64,000 nt of DNA. It comes from Archangium primigenium. GTDB lineage: Bacteria; Myxococcota; Myxococcia; Myxococcales; Myxococcaceae. The notes beneath the pieces were generated by a model. It was not told the DNA's origin, did not search any database, and saw only the letters and a list, made by a program, of their open reading frames with translations. Shown here piece after piece: positions 23,286-32,382 of this stretch; within the stretch, counting starts at the first letter, position 1; the number at the start of each line of letters is the position of its first letter. A program made the position numbers and the translations under genes. The DNA lies in contig NZ_JADWYI010000001.1 of NCBI RefSeq assembly GCF_016904885.1, forward strand, positions 8,799,224 through 8,863,223. Reading direction: 5' to 3'.

Positions 23286-25508
23286 TCACCCTCCGGGACG
23301 GCTCTCGGCGGTGGCCTTGGGGGCCCCGGGCGCGGCCACGGCGGCGCCCGGCGGGGGGACGGCGGGCTTGGGCGCCTTGGCCTCGGCGATCTGCCGCGAC
23401 AGGGTGCCCTCGAGCCCCCGGGCGAAGTCGGCGAGCTTGGGGTCCGCGGCGCCCATGCTCTTGCGCAGGGACTTCCAGAAGGGATGGTCCGCCTCGGCGG
23501 CCTGGACGAAGCCGCGCGAGAGCAGGAGCACGGCGGCGTCCCGGTCCCGATCCGACGCACCGCGCAGCGCCTGCACCAGCTCCTCGGGCGCCGTGCGCGC
23601 CACCGCGCCCAGGCCCTCGGTCATCTCGCCCTCGGCGGGCACGTCCCCGGTGGAGGCCCCGGCCAGCTCCACCACGCGGCTGAGCGCCTCGGCGTTGCCG
23701 TTGGCGGCGAGCTCCACGAGGCTGCCCAGGCCCGGCACCTCCACGGACAGCTCGCGCGCCACGCCGCGCAGGCGGCCATACACCTCGCTGCCCGCGGAGT
23801 AGCTGTCCAGCAGCGTGCGCACCCCGAGGTAGTCCTGGGGGTTGCTCTGGTAGAGGCCCTCGGCCACCACCGCGCGCACCGCGGGGTCCTTCTCGCTGCG
23901 CCACGCGGTGCGCAAGAAGCCGATGTTGCGCGGGTCGCGCTGGCTCGTGAGCGCCAGGTACGTCTTCACGCGGCTGCTCACCTCGGCCATGGGGCTGCTG
24001 GGCTTCTCCTCGCTCGCGAGCGCCGCCACCGCGCGGCCCGGCCCCTGGGTGGAGCCCACCGAGGCCACGGCCGTGCCCAGCGCGTCCAGGCCCCGCACCA
24101 CCGGGCCCGAGCGGCCCGGGTAGTCGTTGACCATCATGGAGAAGATGAACTTCTCGCCGCCGGCCGCCTGCACGTAGCCGCTGAGCGCCGAGACGTTCTC
24201 CAGCGTGCCCGTCTTGGCGCGCAGCCGGCCCACGGCGTCCGTGCCATCGAAGCGGTACTTGAGCGTGCCGTCCTTGCCGGCGATGCCCAGCGAGGACAGG
24301 TACTCGGGCGCGAGCGGGAAGCGCTCGTACATGTAGCGCAAGAGCTTGTCGAACTGCGTGGCGGAGAAGCGGTTGGTGTCGTTGAGGCCGCTGCCGTTCT
24401 TCATCACGTAGGTGCCGCGCGGAATGCCCACGTCCCGCGCGAGGAACTCCTCCACCACGTCCAGGCCCTTGGCGAACGAGCCCGGGGCGCCCCGCGACTC
24501 GGCGCCCATGCTCTTGAGCAGCATCTCCGCGATGAAGTTGCTCGACACCTTGTTGAGCTTCTTGAGGATGAGGTCGAAGGTGTCCGAGGTGGCCGTGTAC
24601 ACGAGCCGCGAGCGCGGCGGCGTGACGCCGGGCTTCACCTTGCCCTTCACCTTGATGCCGCGCGCCACGAGCATCTGCTTGAGCGTCTGCCCGAAGTACA
24701 TGGGCGGGTTGTCGATCTTCTTCCACACGCTCATGGCGCCGCCGCCCTGGGGCACCTGGCCGCGCACGAGGATCTTCTGCTGCGCGCCCGCCGCGTCCGA
24801 CGCCACCGAGAAGCGCCGCGCGCGCTTGTCGCCCGTGGTGAGCGTGCTCTCCACCACGAAGTAGTCGCTCGCGGGCTCGAGCTCCACCACGCCCTTGGAC
24901 CCCAGGCTGTCGCCGGCGCGCAGGTACACGCCCACCGCGTTCCAGTTGAGGCTCAGCGCGCCGGTGGGCGCCATGTAGGCCCGGTCCGTGTCCTCCTGAT
25001 CGTACCCCGAGGGCGTGCGCTCGGCGTCGAACCACGAGTCGTCCACGACGATGTCCTGCACCTCGCGCAGGCCCGTGTGGAACAGGTCACCCGTCATGCC
25101 GAACAGCCGCTCGGTGGTGATGGACGGGTCGCCCTTGCCCCGCACATAGAGCGTCTTGGCCTTGATGCCATCGGACTCGGGCTCGAGGAGGAAGTCCGTC
25201 TCGAAGCGGTGCTCGGAGCCCAGCGTGGCGAGCGCCGCGGCGCTCGTGACGAGCTTCACGTTGGAGGCGGGGTTGAGCAATTCGTCCGCGTTGTGGCTGA
25301 ACACCACCGAGCCGTCATCCAGGCTCAGCATGTGCACGGCCACGCGGCTGGCGTTGAGCGGCTCGCGCTGCAGCACCTGCATCAGGGACGCCTTGAGGGC
25401 CTCGCGCTCGGCGCGCTTCTTGTCGTCCGCCGCCCCGGCGGGGCGGGGCTGGACGACGAAAAAGGCGACCATCACGGCCATGAAGGTTCTGGCTCGGGGG
25501 ACCTGCAC
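23286..25508 (-). CDS. dacB: PBP4-type D-alanyl-D-alanine carboxypeptidase/endopeptidase with helical C-terminal extension
   Basis: A 740-residue exported peptidase of the S13 (DacB/PBP4) family, which trims peptidoglycan peptides and cuts cross-links in the periplasm. The GTG start at 25508 has GGAG five bases upstream and gives a signal peptide (about 1-26, ending RPAGA). Catalytic motifs: Ser82-N-V-Lys85, SGLN at 373-376, and Lys432-T-G. Family members usually end near 480-500 residues; here about 260 more residues follow, mainly helical and HEAT-like (for example DPAVRAVVAEGLY), ending in a Pro/Ala tail. The function of the extension is unknown. Confidence 0.88.
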   Translation of the reverse strand: MQVPRARTFMAVMVAFFVVQPRPAGAADDKKRAEREALKASLMQVLQREPLNASRVAVHMLSLDDGSVVFSHNADELLNPASNVKLVTSAAALATLGSEHRFETDFLLEPESDGIKAKTLYVRGKGDPSITTERLFGMTGDLFHTGLREVQDIVVDDSWFDAERTPSGYDQEDTDRAYMAPTGALSLNWNAVGVYLRAGDSLGSKGVVELEPASDYFVVESTLTTGDKRARRFSVASDAAGAQQKILVRGQVPQGGGAMSVWKKIDNPPMYFGQTLKQMLVARGIKVKGKVKPGVTPPRSRLVYTATSDTFDLILKKLNKVSSNFIAEMLLKSMGAESRGAPGSFAKGLDVVEEFLARDVGIPRGTYVMKNGSGLNDTNRFSATQFDKLLRYMYERFPLAPEYLSSLGIAGKDGTLKYRFDGTDAVGRLRAKTGTLENVSALSGYVQAAGGEKFIFSMMVNDYPGRSGPVVRGLDALGTAVASVGSTQGPGRAVAALASEEKPSSPMAEVSSRVKTYLALTSQRDPRNIGFLRTAWRSEKDPAVRAVVAEGLYQSNPQDYLGVRTLLDSYSAGSEVYGRLRGVARELSVEVPGLGSLVELAANGNAEALSRVVELAGASTGDVPAEGEMTEGLGAVARTAPEELVQALRGASDRDRDAAVLLLSRGFVQAAEADHPFWKSLRKSMGAADPKLADFARGLEGTLSRQIAEAKAPKPAVPPPGAAVAAPGAPKATAESRPGG

Positions 25509-25666
25509 GCACGCTCCGGGGAAGGGGCGTTCATTATGAAAGGCGCCCCCCAGGCCTTCAAGGGAGACGCGGGCTCCCGTGCTCCCCACCGCGCGCCCGG
25601 CCTTCCACCAGGCGACGAAGCGTCAACGCCACTGTCCGGCGGGGTCCCCGCGCCCGGCGTCCCGGC

Positions 25667-26458
25667 CTACCAGGCGATGGCCTGACGGTCTCGGAAGAAG
25701 CCCCCGGTGGGCCCCCCGGGCGGCAGCGTGGCGGCCCACGTGAGGGTGTCCGCGCCCTCCTGCACCCCCCGCGAGGCCCGCTCGCCCCCCATGCGGGTCT
25801 TCACCCAGCCGGGCGTCACCGCGTTGACGAGCAGGTGGCGTGGCCGGAGTTCATCGGCCAACACGCGGGTGAGCGCGTTGAGCCCCAACTTCGAGACGCG
25901 GTAGGCCGAGGACGGCCAGCCCCGGGCCTCGTGCTGGCCCGCGCGCACGTCCTCCACGAAGGACCGCACGAAATCACACACCGCTTCCTTCGAGGCGGGC
26001 GGATCGATGCGCTGGCGCAGCGCGGGCGCGAGCCCCTCGAGCACCCCCAGGCCACTGGACACCATGACGACGCGGCCGTGGTCCGCCATCAAGGGCAAGA
26101 GCCGCTCGGTGAGGTTCAGCGCGCCGAAGAAGTTCACCGCCAGGGTGCGCTCGGCCACCTCCGCGTTGAAGCCGTCCAGGGCCACGCCCGCGTTGTTCAC
26201 GAGCGCCGCGAGCCGCAGCTCCTGGCGCGCGAGCCGATCCGTCAACTGGTGGATGCTCTCCTCGGACGTGACGTCCAGGGGCTCGAAGCCCACATCGAGC
26301 CCCTCCTCGCGCAGCGTGGCGGTGGCCCGCGCGCCCTCGGCGATGTCCCGCGCCGACACGAGCACCCGCAGGCCTCGCTGGCCGAGCTGCCGGCAGACCT
26401 CGAAACCGATTCCCCGGTTGGCCCCCGTCACGAGCGCCACTCCCGTCATCTTCTCCAT
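25667..26458 (-). CDS. Short-chain dehydrogenase/reductase
   Basis: A 263-residue Rossmann-fold oxidoreductase of the classical SDR family. Cofactor motif TGANRGIG (about 10-17), NNAGVA (about 87-92), catalytic Ser in VSSGLG and Tyr-x-x-x-Lys in YRVSKLGLN are present. The Arg following the first strand (VSARD) suggests NADP(H), as in carbonyl-reductase-like members; the substrate is unknown. The start at ATG 26458 (MEKMTGVALVTG) puts the fold at the N-terminus. The HEAT-like gene ends about 60 bp upstream on the same strand. Confidence 0.88.
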   Translation of the reverse strand: MEKMTGVALVTGANRGIGFEVCRQLGQRGLRVLVSARDIAEGARATATLREEGLDVGFEPLDVTSEESIHQLTDRLARQELRLAALVNNAGVALDGFNAEVAERTLAVNFFGALNLTERLLPLMADHGRVVMVSSGLGVLEGLAPALRQRIDPPASKEAVCDFVRSFVEDVRAGQHEARGWPSSAYRVSKLGLNALTRVLADELRPRHLLVNAVTPGWVKTRMGGERASRGVQEGADTLTWAATLPPGGPTGGFFRDRQAIAW

Positions 26459-26521
26459 GTTCGGCACCCCCGGCACGCAGGGTAAGGATGGAGACGTTGA
26501 CCGGCAGGGGCCCGCGCGCAC

Positions 26522-27343
26522 TCAAATCGCGCCGGATGTCTCGTAGGCGCGAATGGCGCCGTCGAGAACTCCACGAAAGTGGCGATCCGCCTCGCCCTCC
26601 CGGTCCCGGAGCGACAGGAGCGCCGGGTACACCCGCGCGTCCTGGAGCTCCAGCGCCGCCTCCACCGCGAGCACGTTCACGGTCCGGGCCGCCAGGGCCC
26701 CCAGGAGCGGGGCCAGCGTCTGGGGAGCCTTCCTCTGGGCGAGCCCGAGCAGGGCCTCGCCTTGAATCTCCAGGTCCGTCTCCGTCACGCGGCGCAGCAG
26801 GGCCTCGCGCAAGAGCGGGGTGTCGGCCTCGCAGACCGAGCCCAGCTGGAAGGTGGCCCAGTTGCGCACGTCCCGGTCCTCGTCCGCCGACAGGTCCACG
26901 AGCGCGGCGACCGCCTCGGTGAGCGCCGTGGCGGGCATGGCCTGGGCCACCGCGCAGCGCACCGGGCCGCTCGGGTGTCCCTTGAGCGCCACGAGTCCGG
27001 GCACGGCGCGCTCGTCCTCCAGGAACCCGAGCGCCGACACCGTGGAGGCCAGCACCCCGGGCACCCGCTCGCGGCGCGCCAGGTCCAGCAGGAGCCCCAG
27101 CCGCTCCTCGTGGAAGAGGTCCATCTCCACGCCCAGCTGCCCGAGGATGTCCGCGCCCCGCGCGCGCGCCGTGTCCTCGGGCGCCACGAGCAGCCGCGCC
27201 GCCGCGTCGAGCACCTCCCGCGTGCCGCGCTCCTGGAGCACCCGGATGGCCTCCCAGGCCCGGTCGTCCTCCTCGCCGCCCTCGAGGGCGAGCGCGATGA
27301 GCGCCTGGGTGCTGCGGGGATCCTCGAGCGGATGGTCGGTCAT
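26522..27343 (-). CDS. HEAT-repeat-like protein
   Basis: A 273-residue protein made almost wholly of paired amphipathic helices with the spacing of HEAT or PBS-lyase repeats (for example ERAVPGLVALKGHPSGPVRCAVAQAM, DLEIQGEALLGLAQ). Such alpha-solenoids act as protein-binding scaffolds. There is no signal peptide or catalytic motif. Function is unknown. Divergent from the peptide-binding lipoprotein gene across about 80 bp. Confidence 0.75.
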   Translation of the reverse strand: MTDHPLEDPRSTQALIALALEGGEEDDRAWEAIRVLQERGTREVLDAAARLLVAPEDTARARGADILGQLGVEMDLFHEERLGLLLDLARRERVPGVLASTVSALGFLEDERAVPGLVALKGHPSGPVRCAVAQAMPATALTEAVAALVDLSADEDRDVRNWATFQLGSVCEADTPLLREALLRRVTETDLEIQGEALLGLAQRKAPQTLAPLLGALAARTVNVLAVEAALELQDARVYPALLSLRDREGEADRHFRGVLDGAIRAYETSGAI

Positions 27344-27424
27344 GGGGGCTCTCCGTGGATGAACCATACACGAGCCCTCCCCCACTCGACCCTCCGGCGT
27401 GCCTGTGCCACAACGGCCCCCCTC

Positions 27425-28984
27425 ATGCCCCCGCCGCTCCGCTCCGTCCTCCTGGCGCTCCTCGGGGTGCTCGGCCTGGTACCGCAGGCCGGCTGTCGCG
27501 CCGAGCCGCCCGCCGACGGCATCACCGTGCTGCTCGAGGCCACGCCGGACAGCCTCGACAGCCGGATGGCGCTCAGCGCCCTGGGGCAGCGGGTGGCGCA
27601 GCTCATCACCCCGGGGCTCGTCACCTTCGACGACACCGGCGCGCCCGTGCCGGACCTGGCCGAGTCCTTTCGCGAGCTGGGCCCCACGCTCGTGGAGTTC
27701 ACGCTGCGCCCGGGGCTCACCTTCCACGACGGCGGCGCCCTCACGGCCGAGGACGTGAAGGCCACCTACGACAGTGTGCGCGACCCGGCGCTCGGCAGCC
27801 CCCGGGCGGACCGGTACGCGGCCCTCGCGCGCGTGGAGGCGGTGGACGCGCGCACCGTGCGCTTCCACCTGCGCGAGCCCTACGCGCCCCTCGTGGTCGA
27901 GCTGTCCCTGGGCATCCTCCCCGCCCGGCGCGCCGGGGCCGCCTTCAAGGAGGCACAGGGCACGGCCCCCGTGGGCGCGGGGCCCTTCCGCTTCGAGTCC
28001 CAGCCGGACGAGGAGCACCTGACGCTCCTGCCCTTCGCGGGCCACGCGCGGGGGCCGCCGGCCCTCTCGCGGCTGCGCTTCCGGGTGGTGCGCGACGAGA
28101 CGACCCGGGTGCTGGAGCTGCTCAAGGGCCGGGCGGACCTGGTGCTCAACGCCGTGTCCCCCGCCACCCTGCCCGCCCTGGAGCGCGCGCCCGGCCTGCG
28201 CGTGCTCACCCGGCCGGGCACGGGCCTGGCCTACCTGGGCCTCAACCTGCGCGCGGGGCCGCTCGCCGACGCCCGGGTGCGCCGCGCCCTGTGTCACCTC
28301 GTGGACGTGGAGCCGCTCGTCACCCACAAGCTCCGGGGCCTGGCCCGGCCCGCCCGGGGGCTCTTGCCGGAGAGGAACTGGGCGCATGCGCCCGTGCCCG
28401 GCTGCGCGCATGACCCCGAGGCGGCGGCGCGGCTGTTGGACGCCGCGGGCTTTCCGGACCCCGACGGGCCCGGCGGCGCGCCCCGGCTCCGACTCCAGCT
28501 CAAGACGAGCACGGACCGGCTGCGCCGCTCCATCGCGCTCGTGCTGCGCGAGCAGCTGGCCCAGGGGGGCGTGGCCGTGGAGGTGCGCTCGCTGGAGTTC
28601 GGCACCTTCTTCGACGACGTGCGCCGGGGCAACGTGGAGCTGTACACCCTCAAGTGGGCCTCCATCGTCGAGCCGGACCTGATGCGCGGCGCCTTCCACT
28701 CGAGCCACGTGCCCTCGGCGGCCAACCACTTCGGGGGCCTCAACCGGGGCGCGCTCCGGGACGCGCCGCTCGACGCGCTGCTGGACGAGGCCGCGCGCGT
28801 GTCCACCCCCGAGCGCCGCGTCCTCTATGCCCGGGCCCAGGAGCGCCTGGACGCGCTCGTGCCCATGGTGCCCCTGTGGCACGAGGACTCGGTGGCCGTG
28901 GTGTCCCGGCGCCTCCAGGGCTTCGAGCCGAGTCCCCTGGGCCTCTTCACCCCGCTGGCGCGCGCGCGGCAGGTGGACCCATGA
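27425..28984 (+). CDS. Peptide/oligopeptide ABC transporter substrate-binding lipoprotein
   Basis: A 519-residue family 5 extracellular solute-binding protein. The N-terminal signal ends in LVPQAGC, a slightly atypical lipobox, so Cys23 is probably lipidated. Family landmarks are ITVLLEATPDSLDSR, FTLRPGLTFHDGGALTAEDVKATYD and YLGLNLRAGPLADARVRRAL. It should present peptides or similar ligands to the permeases encoded next; its TGA overlaps the first permease ATG (ATGA). The exact ligand cannot be read. Confidence 0.88.
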   Translation: MPPPLRSVLLALLGVLGLVPQAGCRAEPPADGITVLLEATPDSLDSRMALSALGQRVAQLITPGLVTFDDTGAPVPDLAESFRELGPTLVEFTLRPGLTFHDGGALTAEDVKATYDSVRDPALGSPRADRYAALARVEAVDARTVRFHLREPYAPLVVELSLGILPARRAGAAFKEAQGTAPVGAGPFRFESQPDEEHLTLLPFAGHARGPPALSRLRFRVVRDETTRVLELLKGRADLVLNAVSPATLPALERAPGLRVLTRPGTGLAYLGLNLRAGPLADARVRRALCHLVDVEPLVTHKLRGLARPARGLLPERNWAHAPVPGCAHDPEAAARLLDAAGFPDPDGPGGAPRLRLQLKTSTDRLRRSIALVLREQLAQGGVAVEVRSLEFGTFFDDVRRGNVELYTLKWASIVEPDLMRGAFHSSHVPSAANHFGGLNRGALRDAPLDALLDEAARVSTPERRVLYARAQERLDALVPMVPLWHEDSVAVVSRRLQGFEPSPLGLFTPLARARQVDP

Positions 28985-29892
28985 AGCGGCTCGTCTCCAC
29001 GCTCGGGGCGGCCCTGGGCGCGCTCGTGCTCGTGTCGCTCTTCCTGCACCTGGTGCCGGGAGACCCCATCGACGTGATGCTCGGCGAGCAGGCGATGCAG
29101 GTGGACCGGGAGGCGCTGCGCCGCGCGGTGGGCCTGGACGCGCCCGTGCCCGTGCAGCTCTGGCGCTTCACGCGCGACCTGTTCACCGGGGAGCTGCGCA
29201 CGTCCCTGCCGCCCTTCCAGAAGAAGGTGCTGCCCGCCATCGGCGCGGCGCTGCCGTACACCGGGGTGCTCGCGCTCGCGGCCCTGGCGGTGGCGGTGAG
29301 CCTCGCCCTGCCCCTGGGCCTGGTGGCCGCGGCGCGCCGGGGCACGTGGGCGGACGCGCTCGCCATGGCCAGCGCGGTGGTGGGCGTGGCCCTGCCGCGC
29401 TTCTGGGTGGGGCCGCTGCTCGTCCTCCTGTTCGCCCTGCGCCTGGACTGGCTGCCCGTGTCCGGCGCGGGCTCCTGGCACCACCTGGTGCTGCCCGCGC
29501 TCACCCTGGGCGGCGCGCTCGCCGCGTTCCTCGCGCGCATGACCCGCGCCGCGCTCCTGGAGGTGCTGCGCGAGGACTACATCACCGTCGCCCGGGCCCA
29601 GGGCCTCAGCGCCACCCGGGTGCTCTGGCGCCACGCCCTGCGCACCGCGCTCCTGCCCCTGCTCACCGTGCTCGGGCTCGAGTTCGGCGCCCTGCTCGGC
29701 GGCGCCATCGTCACCGAGAAGGTGTTCGCCTGGCCCGGCATGGGCACGCTCTTGCTGCAGGCCATCGAGCGGCGCGACTACAACACCGTGCGCGCCACCG
29801 TGCTCGTCTTCACCGGCTGCTACCTGCTCGTGCACGCGCTCACCGACGCGGCCTACGCGCTCGCCGACCCGCGCGTGCGGAGGCGCGCATGA
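28981..29892 (+). CDS. Peptide ABC transporter permease (DppB-like)
   Basis: A 303-residue inner-membrane permease with six predicted helices. Typical DppB features are the N-terminal LHLVPGDPIDVMLG and the EAA loop ARAQGLSATRVLWRHALRTALLP, which contacts the ATPase. The ATG at 28981 overlaps the binding-protein stop, and its own TGA overlaps the next permease start, so the three genes are translationally coupled. Confidence 0.9.
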   Translation: MKRLVSTLGAALGALVLVSLFLHLVPGDPIDVMLGEQAMQVDREALRRAVGLDAPVPVQLWRFTRDLFTGELRTSLPPFQKKVLPAIGAALPYTGVLALAALAVAVSLALPLGLVAAARRGTWADALAMASAVVGVALPRFWVGPLLVLLFALRLDWLPVSGAGSWHHLVLPALTLGGALAAFLARMTRAALLEVLREDYITVARAQGLSATRVLWRHALRTALLPLLTVLGLEFGALLGGAIVTEKVFAWPGMGTLLLQAIERRDYNTVRATVLVFTGCYLLVHALTDAAYALADPRVRRRA

Positions 29893-30710
29893 GGCCGCCG
29901 CGCGCCCTGGGCGCCCGGGTGGGGCTCGCCGTGACGGGCGCGCTCGTGCTCGCCGCGCTGCTGGCCCCCGTGCTCAGCCCCACGAGCCCCGAGGCGATCG
30001 ACCTCGCGCGCGAGCTCACCCCGCCCGGCCCCGGCCACCCGCTGGGCGCGGGGGAGAACGGCGTGGACCTGCTCACCCACGTGCTGTACGGGGCCCGGCT
30101 GTCGCTCGGCGTGGCCTTCTTCACCGTGGCGCTGTCCGCGGCGGTGGGCACGCTGCTCGGCGGGATGGCGGGGTACGTGGGCGGGCCGCTGGACGAGCTG
30201 CTCATGCGCCTGACCGACGTGCTGCTCGCCTTCCCGGGCCTCCTGCTCGCGCTCTTCCTCACGGCGGTGATGGGCCCCTCGCTCACGCACGTGGTGCTCG
30301 CGCTGAGCGCCACGGGCTGGACGGGCTACGCGCGGCTGGCCCGGGCCCAGGTGCTCACCCTGCGCGGGCGCGAGTACGTCCAGGCCGCCCGCGCGCTCGG
30401 GGCGAGCGACGCGCGCATCCTCTGGCACCACCTGCTGCCCAACGCCGCCGGGCCCCTGGTGGTGCAGGCCACGTCCGCCCTGCCCGGCACGCTGCTCGCC
30501 GAGTCCTCGCTCAGCTTCCTGGGCCTGGGCGCACCGCCGGGCACGCCCTCGTGGGGGGCGCTCGTGGATCAGGGCACCCAGTACCTGCTCGTGGCGCCCC
30601 ACGTGGCGCTCTTTCCCGGGCTCGCCCTGGCGCTCGCCGTGCTGGGCTTCCACCTGCTCGGCGACGCCGTGCGCGACGCACTGGACCCGCGGGCGCCCCA
30701 CCACCGATAA
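29889..30710 (+). CDS. Peptide ABC transporter permease (DppC-like)
   Basis: A 273-residue partner permease with the DppC hallmarks HPLGAGENGVDLLTHVLYGAR and the EAA loop VQAARALGASDARILWHHLLPNAAGP, and six predicted helices. It pairs with the upstream DppB-like protein. No ATPase gene (DppD/F type) follows, so the importer must use ATPases encoded elsewhere. Confidence 0.9.
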   Translation: MRPPRALGARVGLAVTGALVLAALLAPVLSPTSPEAIDLARELTPPGPGHPLGAGENGVDLLTHVLYGARLSLGVAFFTVALSAAVGTLLGGMAGYVGGPLDELLMRLTDVLLAFPGLLLALFLTAVMGPSLTHVVLALSATGWTGYARLARAQVLTLRGREYVQAARALGASDARILWHHLLPNAAGPLVVQATSALPGTLLAESSLSFLGLGAPPGTPSWGALVDQGTQYLLVAPHVALFPGLALALAVLGFHLLGDAVRDALDPRAPHHR

Positions 30711-30719
30711 CGCCCCGCC

Positions 30720-31199
30720 ATGCTCACCTGGACGTGGAAGGCCTTCCCGGAGTTGACGCTCGAGGAGCTCTACCGCCTGCTGGCCCTGCGCCAGGAGGTG
30801 TTCGTGGTGGAGCAGCGCTCCCTCTACCTGGACGTGGACGGGTATGACCCGGGCTGCCACCACCTGCTGGGCGTGGAACAGACGCCCCAGGGGCCCCGGC
30901 TCGCGGCCTACCTGCGGGTGCTGCCGCCGGGCCTCAAGTACCCCGAGGCGAGCCTCGGCCGGGTCCTCACCGCGCCGCACGCGCGGCGCCACGGGTACGG
31001 CCAGGAGCTGGTGCGCCGGGGGCTGGACTTCCTCGCCACCCACCATGCCCAAGCCCCCATCCGCATCGGCGCCCAGGACTACCTGCGGCGCTTCTACGAG
31101 GGCTTCGGCTTTCGCGCCGTGGGGGACGTGTACGACGAGGACGGCATTCCCCACGTGGACATGGTGCGCGGCCAGTTCGACCTGGCCTCGGAGACATGA
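30720..31199 (+). CDS. elaA: GNAT-family acetyltransferase, ElaA type
   Basis: A 159-residue protein matching the small ElaA subgroup of GNAT acetyltransferases: WKAFPELTLEELYRLLALRQEVFVVEQ at the start, DVDGYDPGCHHLLG, and acetyl-CoA-loop sequence RRHGYGQELVRRGL. The physiological substrate of ElaA is not established. It begins 9 bp after the permease gene and its TGA overlaps the ATG of the next small gene. Confidence 0.85.
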   Translation: MLTWTWKAFPELTLEELYRLLALRQEVFVVEQRSLYLDVDGYDPGCHHLLGVEQTPQGPRLAAYLRVLPPGLKYPEASLGRVLTAPHARRHGYGQELVRRGLDFLATHHAQAPIRIGAQDYLRRFYEGFGFRAVGDVYDEDGIPHVDMVRGQFDLASET

Positions 31200-31579
31200 A
31201 GATCCTGCCTTCCACCGCGCGCCTTTGGGTGGCCGTGCTGCTCGGTGGGCTCGTTTCGGGCTGTGCGGCGGCCATCGCCTGCCGGCCAGGAGAGTCCACC
31301 GTGGACTGCTGCATCAAGAAGCACTCGCTGACCGCGATGGAGCGTTGCACCGCCAGTCGCGCGGACGTGCTTCGGGTCCTGCGGGACTTGTCGCTGAAAA
31401 TCGACGATGAGGATTTCGAGAACAACAAGGACCTGCCCGAGTGGAAGCAGCTCTGCATCAGGAACTTCGTCCGTTGCGAGGATGAAGGCTGGAGTGGGTC
31501 CTGTTACGACTGTCTGCGCCAGTGTGAAGGCCAGTACCAATGGCCAAGTGACTGGTGCCCCGATCCGCATGAGAAGTAG
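31196..31579 (+). CDS. Small cysteine-rich lipoprotein of unknown function
   Basis: A 127-residue protein with a lipoprotein signal (MKILPSTARLWVAVLLGGLVSGC, lipid on Cys23) and nine further cysteines after it, several in close pairs (VDCCIKKH, CYDCLRQCEG), suggesting disulphide bonds in the envelope. No family is recognised. It overlaps elaA by 4 bp and is followed within 8 bp by the DUSAM gene. GC content is lower than in the neighbours, which suggests an accessory gene. Confidence 0.65.
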   Translation: MKILPSTARLWVAVLLGGLVSGCAAAIACRPGESTVDCCIKKHSLTAMERCTASRADVLRVLRDLSLKIDDEDFENNKDLPEWKQLCIRNFVRCEDEGWSGSCYDCLRQCEGQYQWPSDWCPDPHEK

Positions 31580-31587
31580 GAGCCAAG

Positions 31588-32379
31588 ATGGCCGACAGGC
31601 AGCTTGATTGGGACGCGATTCGGGCTCTGGCCAAACGAGTCATCGAGCAAGGCGAGCCCTTGGTTCTCACCGAGGAGATGCGCGCTCTTTTGCTGCGGAC
31701 GGCTCGCGAAGTGGCCATCACCGACGAGGAGACAGCAACAGCCCTCCATGGCGAGTCCACGGCCCGAACGCTGCTCGAGGACATCTGGCGACGAATCGTC
31801 GACGGTTCGTGGCGACTGAGTCGTGCTCAAAACCAAGCCTATGACCTACGAGACACAGGCGATCTTGAGGGAGCACGGCGAGTCATGCGGGACGTACTCG
31901 CCGTTGAGCCTGTCCCCTTCTACCGGGAACAGGCCGAGATTGGCCTGAAGAAGTTGACCGGGTTGGTGGAGGTGCGCGCAACCGGGCAGCTCCGTCCGAG
32001 CTTGAATGACCGACCGCAACTCACGGCCCTCTCCCAGCGCATCCAGCAGGGTCACGCCCTGGAACTGACCGACGAGGTGCGCGCCCTTCTGCGCCGGATG
32101 GCGCCCACGGCGGCCATCAGCGACAACGAGACGGAAGAAGCCCTCAAGAGCCCAACAGACGCCACGGCCCTCATGGAGCGGATTCTTTCTCGCCTGCGCG
32201 ACGGCCAACATCGCTTCGTGCGCGCGATGTATCGGATGACGAGCCTCCGAGATGCGGGGGACGTCGACGGAGCGCGCCAGCAGATGCGTGACGTGCTCGC
32301 CGTGGAAATCGTGCCGCAATACCGCAGAATGGCCGAGGAACAATTACGGGGCCTCGACCGTCCGCCGCCGGAGCCGTGA
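31588..32379 (+). CDS. Protein with two tandem DUSAM domains
   Basis: A 263-residue protein built of two similar halves (about 1-125 and 135-255): both carry LxLTxExRALLxRxAxxxAIxDxET, a region of charged helices, and LRDxGDxxGARxxMRDVLAVExVPxYR. This matches what I know as the DUSAM domain (DUF2379-type), a paralogous family almost confined to myxobacteria, with no known function. It has no signal peptide. The gene has lower GC than neighbours and sits 8 bp after the Cys-rich lipoprotein gene, so the two probably act together. Confidence 0.78.
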   Translation: MADRQLDWDAIRALAKRVIEQGEPLVLTEEMRALLLRTAREVAITDEETATALHGESTARTLLEDIWRRIVDGSWRLSRAQNQAYDLRDTGDLEGARRVMRDVLAVEPVPFYREQAEIGLKKLTGLVEVRATGQLRPSLNDRPQLTALSQRIQQGHALELTDEVRALLRRMAPTAAISDNETEEALKSPTDATALMERILSRLRDGQHRFVRAMYRMTSLRDAGDVDGARQQMRDVLAVEIVPQYRRMAEEQLRGLDRPPPEP

Positions 32380-32382
32380 CTG

